A stretch of DNA of 44,197 nucleotides, taken from positions 1 to 44,197 of the forward strand of contig JACQBQ010000049.1 in the NCBI GenBank assembly GCA_016201905.1, written 5' to 3'. The notes beneath the pieces are model-generated. The model was not told the origin of the DNA and ran no database searches. It saw nothing but the letters and a program-made list of their open reading frames with translations. Positions 16,280 through 24,778 of the stretch are shown here, one piece after another (position 1 is the first letter of the stretch; each line of letters starts with the position of its first letter). This DNA comes from Candidatus Melainabacteria bacterium (GTDB taxonomy: Bacteria; Cyanobacteriota; Vampirovibrionia; 2-02-FULL-35-15). The translations under genes and the position numbers were made by a program.

Positions 16280-17378
16280 ATGGCAAAAAACGCAATATTA
16301 GTACTTGAGGACGGAACTATTTTCGAAGGAAAAAACTTTGGGAAAGATGGCACAAGTTTTGGAGAAATTGTCTTTAACACAAGCATGACTGGCTATCAGG
16401 AAATAATTACTGATCCAAGTTATGCTGGGCAGATAATTACGTTTACTTATCCTGAAATTGGAAATTATGGCACAAATAAAAATGACAATGAAGCTAAAAA
16501 AAGTTTTGCAAAAGGTGTTGTTATTAAAAACCTAAGCCCTCTTGAAAGTAACTGGCGCTCAGAAGCCACGCTTAGTGAGTTTTTAAAATCAGAAAACTTA
16601 ATTGGAATACAGGGTGTTGACACCAGAGCAATTACAAAAAAAATCAGATCTATTGGTGCAATGAGAGCTGGAATCTCAAGCGAGATTCTGGACTTGAAAG
16701 AACTGCATAAAGAAGTTCTAAAATCACCTTCAATGCTTGGAGCAGATCTAACGAAAGAAGTTTCAACGAAGGAGAATTACCGTGGACTAATGCCAAAAAC
16801 CCAGCCAGCTTTTCCAATAGTAGCAATGGATTTTGGCATTAAAAAAAAATATTTTAAACAGGTTAAGCTTTTATGGACTTGCTCCACTTGTAGTTCCGGC
16901 ATGGACTACTTTTGATGAAATAAAAGCAATAAATCCTTGTGGACTTTTTTTATCAAATGGTCCTGGTGATCCTGAGCCTGTTAAATATGCTACTGAAACT
17001 ATTAAAAGGATAATTGGAAAATTAAACATTCCAATATTTGGGATTTGTCTTGGGCACCAGCTTTTAGCTCAGGCATTTGGAGCTAAGACTTATAAAATGA
17101 AGTTTGGACATCGTGGAGCAAATCAACCCGTTAAAAATCTTCTTACAGGAAAAGTAGAAATTACATCTCAAAACCATGGCTTTGCAGTAGATAGTGAAAC
17201 TCTTCCAAAAGCCCTGGAAGTCACGCACTATAATTTAAACGATAATACTAATGAAGGTTTTAAGCACAAAGAACTTCCGATTTTTTCTGTACAGTATCAC
17301 CCTGAAGCATCTCCGGGTCCACATGATAGTGATTATCTTTTTAAAAACTTTGTAAAGATGATAAAAAAAGCCCCCTGA
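16280..17378 (+). CDS. carA: Carbamoyl-phosphate synthase small subunit CarA, interrupted by a +1 frameshift in an A9 run
   Basis: CarA is the glutamine amidotransferase subunit that supplies ammonia to CarB for pyrimidine and arginine synthesis. The 5' part (16280 onward) has the CarA-specific N-terminal domain ([34 protein letters not shown]). The class I glutaminase part has the nucleophile Cys codon at 17046 ([11 protein letters not shown]) and the His/Glu pair in [10 protein letters not shown]. The frame breaks at the nine adenines 16841-16849. With eight the protein would read [19 protein letters not shown] without interruption and be about 365 aa, the normal size. As given, frame 1 stops at 16915. 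This could be an assembly/sequencing error, a real mutation, or slippage-dependent expression. Confidence 0.9.
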
Positions 17379-17393
17379 CATTTCAGGGGGCTT
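17368..17393 (-). terminator. Rho-independent terminator of the fliJ-fliK-flgG transcript, overlapping the carA end
   Basis: AAGCCCCCTGA (17368-17378) pairs perfectly with TCAGGGGGCTT (17383-17393) around a CATT loop. Read on the minus strand, the stem is followed at once by seven Ts (plus-strand A run 17363-17369), as required for termination of the flagellar genes coming from the right. The carA stop codon TGA is part of the left arm, so the hairpin also closes the carA message from the other side, where no T run follows. Confidence 0.85.
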
Positions 17394-17433
17394 AACATGA
17401 ACTTGCTAGTTGACAGGGGTAATTGGGTGGGAT

Positions 17434-18315
17434 TTAACCAACAAGTTCAATAGCTTGATTTATCATTCTGTCTGCAACTTTATGTGCATTAATTGCAGCA
17501 GCATATTGTCTCTGTGCTTCAATGATGTAATCTACTTCAACTTTAGACCATACATTAGACTTTTCTAATGCTTCATTGAATACCAGTGCGCTGCATGGTA
17601 ATGCTGGACCGGATTCTGAAGTTTGTTTCCAGTAGACATCACGGAAGTTTTTTAGTCCGTTTAAGTTTTGGAAATTATGAAGTGATACTTTGTACAGTGA
17701 TACTTCACTGTCACCATATTTTCCCCAGACAATACCATTTTTGTCAATTCTAAGTTTTTCATATTTACCCAGATATAGTCCATTTGTAGGATCGATACCT
17801 AAATTAATGGGCTGTGGTTTTCCGATTTCGCCTCCTGGTCCGACTTGTGGGTATTGTCTATTTGCAGGATTATTAAATGGATCTGCAAATAAACCAATCT
17901 CATACTTTGGTCCAAGTTGATTGAACTTAGTATTTCCTTGTGGCTGAACGTTGGATTGAAGAGGGGTGCCTAATACAAGGAATCCTTCATTTGATGCAAG
18001 GTATCCGTTTCTGTCAAAATGAAAATCACCAAGTCTTGTGTAAAGAATTTCATGAGTGTGTGGATTGATCGTTGTAAAAAATCCTTTTCCTCTAAGCATC
18101 ATTTTGGTTGGTTCACCGACTCTGACGATTTGTCTGCCTTGTTTCCATGAATAGCCAGCATCTTCAATGCTTCCGCCATAGAGATAATCTCTAAATGTAA
18201 ATCGTTTTGCGTTGTAGCCTGGAGTATCGCTGTTTATAACATTTTCTGTCATAAGGTCAATCATCTCCAGTGATGATTGTGCTGCATTTGCTGCTATTGT
18301 CGTTGCTCTTAACAT
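17434..18315 (-). CDS. Flagellar basal-body rod/hook family protein (FlgF/FlgG-like)
   Basis: The N-terminus has the axial-protein motif (SLEMIDLMTENVINSDTPGY, NxxNxxTxGY-like) needed for export and rod assembly. FLVLGTPL in the middle is typical of the FlgE/F/G core, and the C-terminus (VEVDYIIEAQRQYAAAINAHKVADRMI) forms the second coiled-coil half. At 293 aa it has no large hook insertion, so rod or proximal hook is more likely than FlgE. It is last in a minus-strand run fliJ, fliK, flgG-like (23 bases behind fliK) and is followed by a strong terminator. Confidence 0.85.
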   Translation of the reverse strand: MLRATTIAANAAQSSLEMIDLMTENVINSDTPGYNAKRFTFRDYLYGGSIEDAGYSWKQGRQIVRVGEPTKMMLRGKGFFTTINPHTHEILYTRLGDFHFDRNGYLASNEGFLVLGTPLQSNVQPQGNTKFNQLGPKYEIGLFADPFNNPANRQYPQVGPGGEIGKPQPINLGIDPTNGLYLGKYEKLRIDKNGIVWGKYGDSEVSLYKVSLHNFQNLNGLKNFRDVYWKQTSESGPALPCSALVFNEALEKSNVWSKVEVDYIIEAQRQYAAAINAHKVADRMINQAIELVG

Positions 18316-18338
18316 ATTTTTTTTCTCCTCTTTCCTTT

Positions 18339-19142
18339 TTAAATTAAATCTAGATTAGCTGCTTTTGTAGCCTGTTTTGCTTTACGTTTTTGTTTTTTCG
18401 TACCTGATTCAGTATTAAACGTAAGCTGAGAACTATAAGTGTTAAATTCTTTTAATGACAATTGATGGTGTCTTAAATTTCTGTCTAATTTATCCTTATT
18501 TTCTTTAATAAGTTTTCCCATTGCTTTAGAGCCTAGTAGTGAAGCTGTTATGCTTTTATCTGGGTTTAGTCTCAGAACAAGTGCCTGAACATCGTTTAAC
18601 AGTGGTATATCAATTCTTACGGATTTTTTGGTTATATCTTCTGAAACAGTAGGTGCAAGCTTTTCCCATTTTTCTAACATCTGGGATTTTGTCATTCTTC
18701 TTTGATTTTGATCATAAACCGGTTGAAATAATGGCTGACCTGCAATATTGTTAGCGTTATTTAAAGTTTGCTGTCTGAGTCCACCACGTGGCAGATCGTC
18801 ATCTTCTTCTTGTGATTTTTTGTTTTGCTTAAATTTGTCTAAGAGGAGGTATGTCTTTTGTGTTTCCAATGAATTTTTTCTGTCAGCGTTTTGAATGATT
18901 TGAGTGATGTTTGGTAATCCATCGTTTAAGTTTTTACTTGTTTTCTTCTTTTTTGAATCGCTATTATCTTCTGCAACGTCACTAGCTTTTTCTTTGACTT
19001 TTTGAGATGCTTCTTTTACCTGTGTTTCTAGAACTTCATCAAATGACTTGCCAAAAGCAGACTTGGTGTATGAATCCTTTATTAGGCTAGTGCCAAGTCT
19101 GAAGCTATCTAAATCATTAGGTTGTAGTATTGGTCCAACCAT
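18339..19142 (-). CDS. fliK: Flagellar hook-length control protein FliK-like
   Basis: FliK is an exported ruler that measures hook length and switches the export apparatus via FlhB. The first about 170 residues are polar, Lys/Gln-rich and low-complexity, as expected for the ruler part. The C-terminal about 85 residues carry a Flg_hook-like domain (VQALVLRLNPDKSITASLLG...LDRNLRHHQLSLKEFNTYS) in which the LRLxP core is visible. At 267 aa it is on the short side. The gene is 2 bases from fliJ upstream, so they are translated together. The assignment depends on the C-terminal pattern and context. Confidence 0.7.
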   Translation of the reverse strand: MVGPILQPNDLDSFRLGTSLIKDSYTKSAFGKSFDEVLETQVKEASQKVKEKASDVAEDNSDSKKKKTSKNLNDGLPNITQIIQNADRKNSLETQKTYLLLDKFKQNKKSQEEDDDLPRGGLRQQTLNNANNIAGQPLFQPVYDQNQRRMTKSQMLEKWEKLAPTVSEDITKKSVRIDIPLLNDVQALVLRLNPDKSITASLLGSKAMGKLIKENKDKLDRNLRHHQLSLKEFNTYSSQLTFNTESGTKKQKRKAKQATKAANLDLI

Positions 19143-19144
19143 TT

Positions 19145-19588
19145 TTATTCCTCCCTGCTTTCTATAAGTTCTCTTGCATGTTTTGACACGCCGATTTCAT
19201 CTAACATTATTCTTTCTTTTCTGTTTTCCTCGTCTACGAAGTCTTTGTGTTTTTTTTGTCTGTGTCTTTTTAATGCTTCAAGTCTCATTTTTGCTTCTAC
19301 TACTTCTTCTTTTGCTTTGATTAATGCGTCCTGAGCTGCTTGTAGATCTTTTTCTAACTTTGCAATAATTTCATTTAGTTGTTTAATTCTTCTTACATAA
19401 AGAGTTGCATGTGAAATACCTTCTCTTATTAGTTCAGAATGCAGTTCATTTCTTCTTTCAGTAGTAACGCTTAGCTGGTGTGAAACAGATCGTAGGTGAT
19501 CTTCAGCCTTTTTCATTTCAAGAATAGCTGTATCAAGCTCTTCTTCTCTAATCTTTAATACTTTTTCCAAACGATATTTGAATGGCAT
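19145..19588 (-). CDS. fliJ: FliJ-like flagellar export chaperone/stalk protein
   Basis: A 147-residue protein that is almost entirely heptad-like coiled coil. It starts PFKYRLEKVLKIREEELDTA, a FliJ hallmark (FRLQ-L...R), and ends with a charged helix. FliJ is the central stalk of the FliI ATPase and escorts export chaperones. It is the first gene of the fliJ-fliK-flgG transcript. Coiled-coil character alone is weak evidence, but the N-terminal motif and the fliK neighbour support it. Confidence 0.8.
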   Translation of the reverse strand: MPFKYRLEKVLKIREEELDTAILEMKKAEDHLRSVSHQLSVTTERRNELHSELIREGISHATLYVRRIKQLNEIIAKLEKDLQAAQDALIKAKEEVVEAKMRLEALKRHRQKKHKDFVDEENRKERIMLDEIGVSKHARELIESREE

Positions 19589-19700
19589 AATGCTCCTTTA
19601 TGCGGTAGGGATAAACTACATGAAGTTGGTTAAGAGAAAGTTTAGGAATTGAAAAATTATTTTAGTACAAATGAACTAGGGTTATCCCTATAGTGATATC

Positions 19701-21188
19701 TTAGCTCAATAGTTTGTTAAATGCGGCTAGTAAGCTTACATAGTTTGGTGAATATGCACTAATAAAGTTCTTGATTCTCGGGACAATTTCTAAATCATGT
19801 TCTAAACCTGCTGAAATTACAATTAAATCTGAGTATTTATCCAAAAGAAGGTTTATTAAATTCTTTTGCATTTTTTTGCTTGCTACATTATATGTAATTA
19901 AAATTTTCTTTTTCTTTGTTTTTACCTTATTTAGAACATTCTTAATACTTTCAAAATCAGGATTTAACTTGTAATTAATCAGATTGTATTTTTTGATTTT
20001 AAGTTCTTTTAGAATTCTTTCTAAGTCTTCATTTCTGAGTTTTTGGGTGACTGGATAAATGATTTCAATAGGTTCGTTTTTTCTGACAGGCAAGAAAAAT
20101 AAGTCTTTTTTTATCCAGTGAACAACCTTGTTTGCTAAGTTAGAAGCGATTTTTTTGTTGACTGTAGTGCTGCGTGGCTGTGTATTCCTACTTTTAGCAT
20201 GAGAAAATCTATTCTTTATTGATAGTATTCTTTTATAAGACTCCTCAACTCTGGTTAATAATTTTTTATTCTTAGAACATATTCTTTTTACATACTCAAA
20301 AGCTTTTAGAGTTGGCTTTTCCTGAAAGTTAAATAAAACCATATCAGCTCCTGATTTAATTGCTTTATAAGAAGCCATGCTTAAAGTATAATTTTTTGTC
20401 ACGCCTTTCATATTGAGTTCGTCTGTAATAATTAGTCCCTTAAATCCCAGAGTGTTTCTAAGTAATCCTTGTAAAACATTTTTTGAAAGACTTGCCGGAC
20501 TCTTTTTTTCTTTTTCAATCTCAGGTAGTTGAATATGACCTACCATTATGACTGGTACTTTGTTTTGAATTGCTTTTTTAAATGGAATTAATTCAAAATT
20601 GCTTAACTCTGTTTTAGTTTTAGATAAAACCGGCAGTGATAGATGAGAATCTGTGTTTAAATCACCATGACCTGGGAAATGCTTTGCGACAGGGATAATG
20701 TTATGTTTTAAATATAAATTAATTATTTGTGAACCATATTCTGAAACAATTTTTGGATTAGCACTAATAGATCTACTTCCTATTATAGGGTTGGCAAAAT
20801 TAGAATTTATGTCTAAAATTGGTCCCAGATTCATATTAAACCCAAGCTCTAAAAGTTCTTCGGCAATAATTTTTTGTGCAGTTAAAAGCTCTTTTAATCC
20901 AAGCTTAGCGAGTCCCCAGGGGCTAGGCACAGATGTACAAATTTTTCTTAGTCTTTCTACTGAGCCACCTTCTTGATCAATAGCTATAAATGGTTTGATT
21001 TCAAGACATTCTTTTATTTCATTAATTAAATTTTTAACTTGCCTCTTGTCTTTTATATTACATTCGAAAAATATAACCCCACCTGGCTGAATCTTTTTAA
21101 GAAATAATCTTGTTTCTTTTGATAGAAAATATCCCTCAAATCCTACAAAAAAAAGTTGACCGAGTTTTTTAAATAAATTATTTTCCAC
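19701..21188 (-). CDS. nagZ: Beta-N-acetylhexosaminidase NagZ (glycoside hydrolase family 3)
   Basis: NagZ removes N-acetylglucosamine from anhydromuropeptides during cell-wall recycling in the cytoplasm. Numbered from the GTG at 21188, the signature KHFPGHGDLNTDSHLSLP lies at residues 169-186, with the Asp/His acid-base dyad (D180, H182). The nucleophile is D256 in LIITDELNMKGV. Earlier are LGQLFFVGFEG and AIDQEGGSVERL. A further 150 residues after the barrel look like the poorly conserved second domain. GTG 21188 starts at ENNLFKKLGQLF. The frame also extends to an ATG at 21218, but that lies inside the palindrome 21200-21235 and adds residues not seen in the family. Confidence 0.85.
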   Translation of the reverse strand: MENNLFKKLGQLFFVGFEGYFLSKETRLFLKKIQPGGVIFFECNIKDKRQVKNLINEIKECLEIKPFIAIDQEGGSVERLRKICTSVPSPWGLAKLGLKELLTAQKIIAEELLELGFNMNLGPILDINSNFANPIIGSRSISANPKIVSEYGSQIINLYLKHNIIPVAKHFPGHGDLNTDSHLSLPVLSKTKTELSNFELIPFKKAIQNKVPVIMVGHIQLPEIEKEKKSPASLSKNVLQGLLRNTLGFKGLIITDELNMKGVTKNYTLSMASYKAIKSGADMVLFNFQEKPTLKAFEYVKRICSKNKKLLTRVEESYKRILSIKNRFSHAKSRNTQPRSTTVNKKIASNLANKVVHWIKKDLFFLPVRKNEPIEIIYPVTQKLRNEDLERILKELKIKKYNLINYKLNPDFESIKNVLNKVKTKKKKILITYNVASKKMQKNLINLLLDKYSDLIVISAGLEHDLEIVPRIKNFISAYSPNYVSLLAAFNKLLS

Positions 21189-21199
21189 AAGAAAATGAT

Positions 21200-21235
21200 A
21201 GCAGTAGAGGCATGCCATGGCATGCCTCTACTGCT
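21200..21235. repeat. 36-bp perfect palindrome at the nagZ start
   Basis: The 36 bases are fully self-complementary with the axis between 21217 and 21218 (half site AGCAGTAGAGGCATGCCA). The right half contains an ATG in frame with nagZ, so the element either forms part of the nagZ leader or supplies ten extra codons. Its base composition is richer in GC than the surroundings. Such perfection suggests a recent repeat, a cruciform site or a protein-binding site. Confidence 0.85.
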
Positions 21236-21256
21236 GTAATGAAATAATATTGAAAC

Positions 21257-21279
21257 AAAAAAAGAGCCTTGAAGCTCTT
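21257..21279 (-). terminator. Rho-independent terminator after pdxJ
   Basis: AAGAGC (21262-21267) pairs with GCTCTT (21274-21279) across a six-base loop. On the minus strand the stem runs into seven Ts (plus-strand A run 21257-21263). It lies 80 bases downstream of the pdxJ stop. Confidence 0.7.
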
Positions 21280-21360
21280 AGTATGAAGTGTTTAATTTTA
21301 ACGTACAAGTATTATTCCACGTTAGCTGGCCTTTATAACATAGGGTAACCCCAGAAGAAA

Positions 21361-22068
21361 TTAGAGATTGATTAAATCTTTTATTTCTTTAACAGCTTCT
21401 TTTATGCCTACCATAACAGCCCTGCTAATTATTGAATGCCCAATGTGTAATTGTTCAATATTAGGAATTTGAGCTATGGGTTTTGTGTTTTGGTAATTTA
21501 AACCATGACCAGCATTTGTTTTTAGTCCTAACCCTTGTGCAAAAAAAACAGCCTCTTTGACTATATTAAATTCTTTTTCATTTGGATTTTCTGCATAAGG
21601 CCCTGTGTGAATTTCAACAAAATCAGCACCTATATCTTTAGCTGTTTTAATTTGTTCTTTGTCAGCATTTATAAAAATACTAACTGTTAAATTGTTTGAA
21701 TGAAGTTTTCTAAGATAGTCACTTAAATACTTTTTTTGACCAATTGCATTTAGTCCGCCTTCGGTAGTGAGCTCTTGTCTTTTTTCTGGAACAAGTGTAA
21801 CGAGGGCAGGTTTTACTTTTGATGATATGTCCAGCATTTCATCTGTAGCAGCCATTTCTAAAGTAAACAAATGTCCTTTTATACTTTGACTTAAGAGAAG
21901 TACATCACGATCATTTATATGCCTTCTGTCCTCTCTTAAATGAACGGTTATTCCATCTGCACGGCCAAGTATTGCAAGCTTTGCACCTAAAATAGGATCA
22001 GGCTCAGTTGTTTTTCTGGCTTCACGAACTGTTGCTATGTGATCAATGTTTACACAAAGTTTTGGCAT
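21361..22068 (-). CDS. pdxJ: Pyridoxine 5'-phosphate synthase PdxJ
   Basis: PdxJ condenses 3-amino-1-hydroxyacetone phosphate with deoxyxylulose 5-phosphate to make PNP in vitamin B6 synthesis. The start LCVNIDHIATVREARKT, the barrel motif ADGITVHLREDRRHI, FVEIHTGPYAE, and GLKTNAGHGLNY followed by LHIGHSIISRAVMVG are diagnostic. I chose ATG 22068 (235 aa, MPKLCVNIDHIA), as the open frame upstream is not PdxJ-like and overlaps the tyrA region. Divergent from tyrA. PLP is the cofactor of the cysteine desulfurase encoded at 31 kb. Confidence 0.94.
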   Translation of the reverse strand: MPKLCVNIDHIATVREARKTTEPDPILGAKLAILGRADGITVHLREDRRHINDRDVLLLSQSIKGHLFTLEMAATDEMLDISSKVKPALVTLVPEKRQELTTEGGLNAIGQKKYLSDYLRKLHSNNLTVSIFINADKEQIKTAKDIGADFVEIHTGPYAENPNEKEFNIVKEAVFFAQGLGLKTNAGHGLNYQNTKPIAQIPNIEQLHIGHSIISRAVMVGIKEAVKEIKDLINL

Positions 22069-22072
22069 ATAA

Positions 22073-22126
22073 AAAAGTATACCGTACTCCTTTCTGTATG
22101 CGGTGTGTAGGATACGATATACTTTT
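22073..22126. promoter_or_regulatory. Symmetric inverted repeat between divergent pdxJ and tyrA
   Basis: AAAAGTATA (22073-22081) is mirrored by TATACTTTT (22118-22126), and each arm sits 3-4 bases before a start codon (pdxJ at 22068, tyrA at 22130). The 61-base gap must hold the leaders of both genes. The symmetry might reflect a shared operator or simply matching AT-rich leaders. Confidence 0.35.
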
Positions 22127-22129
22127 CTT

Positions 22130-23053
22130 ATGGCTTCACAGAAACAAATTAAACGCATTGCAATTGTTGGACTTGGCTTAATAGGTGGTTCACTGGCAAT
22201 GACATTAAAATCCAGCGGTTATGAAATCATTGGCATAACTAAAAAAAATGAAACACTTGAAAAGGCAAAGAAGCTTAAATTAATTGATTCAGGTAGTACA
22301 GAGTTAAATTCTGATGTGCTTAAAAATGTAGATGTTATTTTTCTCTCACCACCGCTTTCTTATATTTCTTATTACATAAAAGAAGTTTCAAAAATTGTTA
22401 AGCATGAAGTAATACTTACAGATGTAGGAAGTACAAAACTGGATATTTGTAAAACTGCAAAAAGTGTTTTGCCTGAAAATATAGCCTTTATTGGTGGTCA
22501 CCCAATGGCTGGAACTGAGCAGTCAGGCTTTAATTCTGCACAGACAAATCTTTTTAAAAACTGTGCTTGGGTATTAACTCCTATTGATAGTAGTGAAAAA
22601 TCAAAAAAAGCATTATCATTACTACAAAACATCATTAAGCAAATCGGTGCAAAGCCTGTTATTTCAAATCCTGAAAAACATGATCAAGCTGTTGCACTAA
22701 TAAGTCATTTACCGCTGCTTGCATCGATTGGTCTTTGTAGGGTAGTAAAAGATATAAAAGACTCTAAACTTAAAAACTTAGCATTATTATTAGCTTCCAG
22801 TGGTTTTAGAGATATGACAAGAATAGGTGGTGGAAATCCAGAATTAAATTCTGATTTGCTTGCTTCAAATATTTCACAGCTTATAAATCTTTTGCCAAAG
22901 TATTATTCCGAATTAGAAAAAATGCTCGAACTTGCAAAAGATAAGACAGATGAGTTAAGAAAAGTTCTCTCTGTGGTAAACAGTTGGCGTGGAAATTTAT
23001 ATAACTCTGAAGGAAAAAATAATTCATTAAGTAAAGAATCAAATATTCATTAA
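22130..23053 (+). CDS. tyrA: Prephenate/arogenate dehydrogenase TyrA
   Basis: An NAD(P)-dependent dehydrogenase of tyrosine synthesis. The N-terminus is a Rossmann fold with GLGLIGGSLAM. The active-site segments are IGGHPMAGTEQSGF and KHDQAVALISHLPLL, where the His residues bind prephenate, and SSGFRDMTRIGGGNPEL is conserved in the all-helical C-terminal domain. Length 307 aa is typical of the single-domain form without chorismate mutase or ACT. The start ATG 22130 (MASQKQIKRIAIVG) is better than the TTG/ATG upstream because it leaves a gap to pdxJ. The 3' end faces hisG at 7 bases. Confidence 0.9.
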   Translation: MASQKQIKRIAIVGLGLIGGSLAMTLKSSGYEIIGITKKNETLEKAKKLKLIDSGSTELNSDVLKNVDVIFLSPPLSYISYYIKEVSKIVKHEVILTDVGSTKLDICKTAKSVLPENIAFIGGHPMAGTEQSGFNSAQTNLFKNCAWVLTPIDSSEKSKKALSLLQNIIKQIGAKPVISNPEKHDQAVALISHLPLLASIGLCRVVKDIKDSKLKNLALLLASSGFRDMTRIGGGNPELNSDLLASNISQLINLLPKYYSELEKMLELAKDKTDELRKVLSVVNSWRGNLYNSEGKNNSLSKESNIH

Positions 23054-23060
23054 TCCTGAA

Positions 23061-23693
23061 TTACTCTGATATTTTAGAAAATTTGCTGTAGATTCCCTTA
23101 AATTTATAAGAGACTGGATTTGCAATTAAAATCGCACTGCTTTCTAGAATTGTTTCAATTGGGATTAGGTTATTTGCTGCCAGTGTTTTACCAGTGGCTA
23201 CAAGATCAATTATTGCATCACTGAGTCTGACAATTGGGCCAAGTTCTACTGAACCATAAAGCTTTATAATTTCTGCACTAAGTCCGTTTTTATGGATAAA
23301 ATCATTGGCTAGTTTTGTGAATTTCGTTGCAATTTTAAAATTTGCTGGTAAGTCCTTTGCTGATTTATAAGAAGAATCTTTTTTTACTGCCAAAACCAAC
23401 TTGCACTTACCGAATTTTAAATCTTTTAATTTAATTACATCTGGAGTTTGTTCTTTTAATAAATCTAAGCCAACTATTCCAAGATCAGCGCTGCCATGTT
23501 CTACGTAAACAGTTACATCGTTTGGTCTTACCAGAATACCTTTAACATTATTTTTTTTGTCCAGATAAACTAACTCTCTGTTACTGCTGTCTGTATTAAA
23601 ATTAATCCCTAAATGCGAAAGATATTTATAGCTCCCTTCATGTAGAAAGCCTTTTGGAATTGCAATTGTCAGTTCTGTCTTATTTTTTTTCAT
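23061..23693 (-). CDS. hisG: ATP phosphoribosyltransferase, short form (HisG-S)
   Basis: HisG transfers phosphoribosyl from PRPP to ATP, the first step of histidine synthesis. At 210 aa it is the short form that lacks the regulatory C-terminal domain and therefore needs HisZ. Motifs are TIAIPKGFLHEGS, ILVRPNDVTVYVEHGSADLGIVGLD and ELGPIVRLSDAIIDLVATGKTL (PRPP-binding region). It overlaps hisZ by 4 bases (ATGA), the expected partner in a hetero-octamer. Last gene of the SPFH-SPFH-hisZ-hisG run. Confidence 0.93.
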   Translation of the reverse strand: MKKNKTELTIAIPKGFLHEGSYKYLSHLGINFNTDSSNRELVYLDKKNNVKGILVRPNDVTVYVEHGSADLGIVGLDLLKEQTPDVIKLKDLKFGKCKLVLAVKKDSSYKSAKDLPANFKIATKFTKLANDFIHKNGLSAEIIKLYGSVELGPIVRLSDAIIDLVATGKTLAANNLIPIETILESSAILIANPVSYKFKGIYSKFSKISE

Positions 23694-24778
23694 GTTTTTA
23701 AAGTGGCATGTTTGTTTTTTTTATGAAGCTTGTCAATGGTTTCAAAAACTTTTTTTGTGCTTTGTTGACTTAGCGAAATAAATCGCGGCAGTTTAAATTT
23801 TGGAAAAACTTTTCCTTGTCTTTCAAGAGCCAGAAGCAAATCTTCTAAACATAATGAAAATCCAACTGCAGGAGTATTAAAACCAAATTTACTTAGTAGC
23901 TGATCGTACCTGCCTCCTGAACCAACATTCCTTCCAAGGTATGAAGTAATTACTTCAAAGTAAATTCCTGTGTAATAATCTACATCGCTTGTTAAGCTTA
24001 AATCAACCTCAATATTTTCAGGAAACACTAGAAATATTTTTTCAAAATAAGAAATGATTTTGTTAAGCTTTAATTTTTTTATCTTTTTAGCCAGCGTTTT
24101 TAATTGTTTTATTGCTTCTTTATTTCCCCTTATTTGAATGAGCTCACTCCAGAATGCTTTTACTGTAGATGGTGCTCTGGATTTATCAAGTATAGATTTG
24201 AACAATATTAAATCTTTTTGAGACAGAGCCTTGTATAAATCCCTGGCTAACTCACCAAAACATCTAAACAGCTCAGTCCATAAACCAGTGTGATTTACTG
24301 AAATAAGATATTTTTTTAATCCCAGCTTATCTAAGCTATCAGTAATAATTTTTAAACACTCCAGATCGGATGCGCCCTCTTTTGTGCCGATAAGTTCAAT
24401 CCCAATCTGGTACAGTTCTCTTTCATTTGTTGTCTTCCTTGCATGGTACCTGAAAACCTTTCCTACATAATAAAACCTAAATGGCAATGATTTTCCTTGA
24501 AGTCTTTCTGCAGCTACTCTTGCAATAGGTGTAGTCAAGTCAGCCCTTAAGGCTAATATTTCTGCCTGTTGTCCGATTAATTTAAATGCAATGTCTGAAA
24601 GTTTATTGCTTCCCAGGCTTAAAGTATCCCAGTTAATAAGTATCGGGGTTTGAATCGGCTGATATCCCCATAGTTCAAAAACATTTACCAGTGATTTTCT
24701 TACAAACTCTTGTTTTATGACTTCATCTGGAAGCCAGTCTCTGGAGCCCTTTGGATTTCTTAAAAACACTTTCTTCAT
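23690..24778 (-). CDS. hisZ: ATP phosphoribosyltransferase regulatory subunit HisZ
   Basis: HisZ is a catalytically idle paralogue of histidyl-tRNA synthetase that activates and regulates short-form HisG. The class II synthetase core is clear (KGSRDWLPDEVIKQEFV, GYQPIQTPIL, ALRADLTTPIARVAAERL, LPFRFYYVGKVFR). It keeps the ARADxT motif-2-like region but lacks the anticodon-binding domain. Later come VDYYTGIYFEVIT and GSGGRYDQLLSKFG. The overlap with short hisG settles HisZ over HisS. Its ATG overlaps the stop of the upstream SPFH gene by one base. The C-terminus (about residue 320 on) is low-conservation, Lys-rich. Confidence 0.9.
   Translation of the reverse strand: MKKVFLRNPKGSRDWLPDEVIKQEFVRKSLVNVFELWGYQPIQTPILINWDTLSLGSNKLSDIAFKLIGQQAEILALRADLTTPIARVAAERLQGKSLPFRFYYVGKVFRYHARKTTNERELYQIGIELIGTKEGASDLECLKIITDSLDKLGLKKYLISVNHTGLWTELFRCFGELARDLYKALSQKDLILFKSILDKSRAPSTVKAFWSELIQIRGNKEAIKQLKTLAKKIKKLKLNKIISYFEKIFLVFPENIEVDLSLTSDVDYYTGIYFEVITSYLGRNVGSGGRYDQLLSKFGFNTPAVGFSLCLEDLLLALERQGKVFPKFKLPRFISLSQQSTKKVFETIDKLHKKNKHATLKT

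Noticed and set aside
16833-17378. A separate glutaminase gene after carA
   Set aside because: It continues the CarA domain order exactly after the A9 tract, so it is the second half of carA in another frame.
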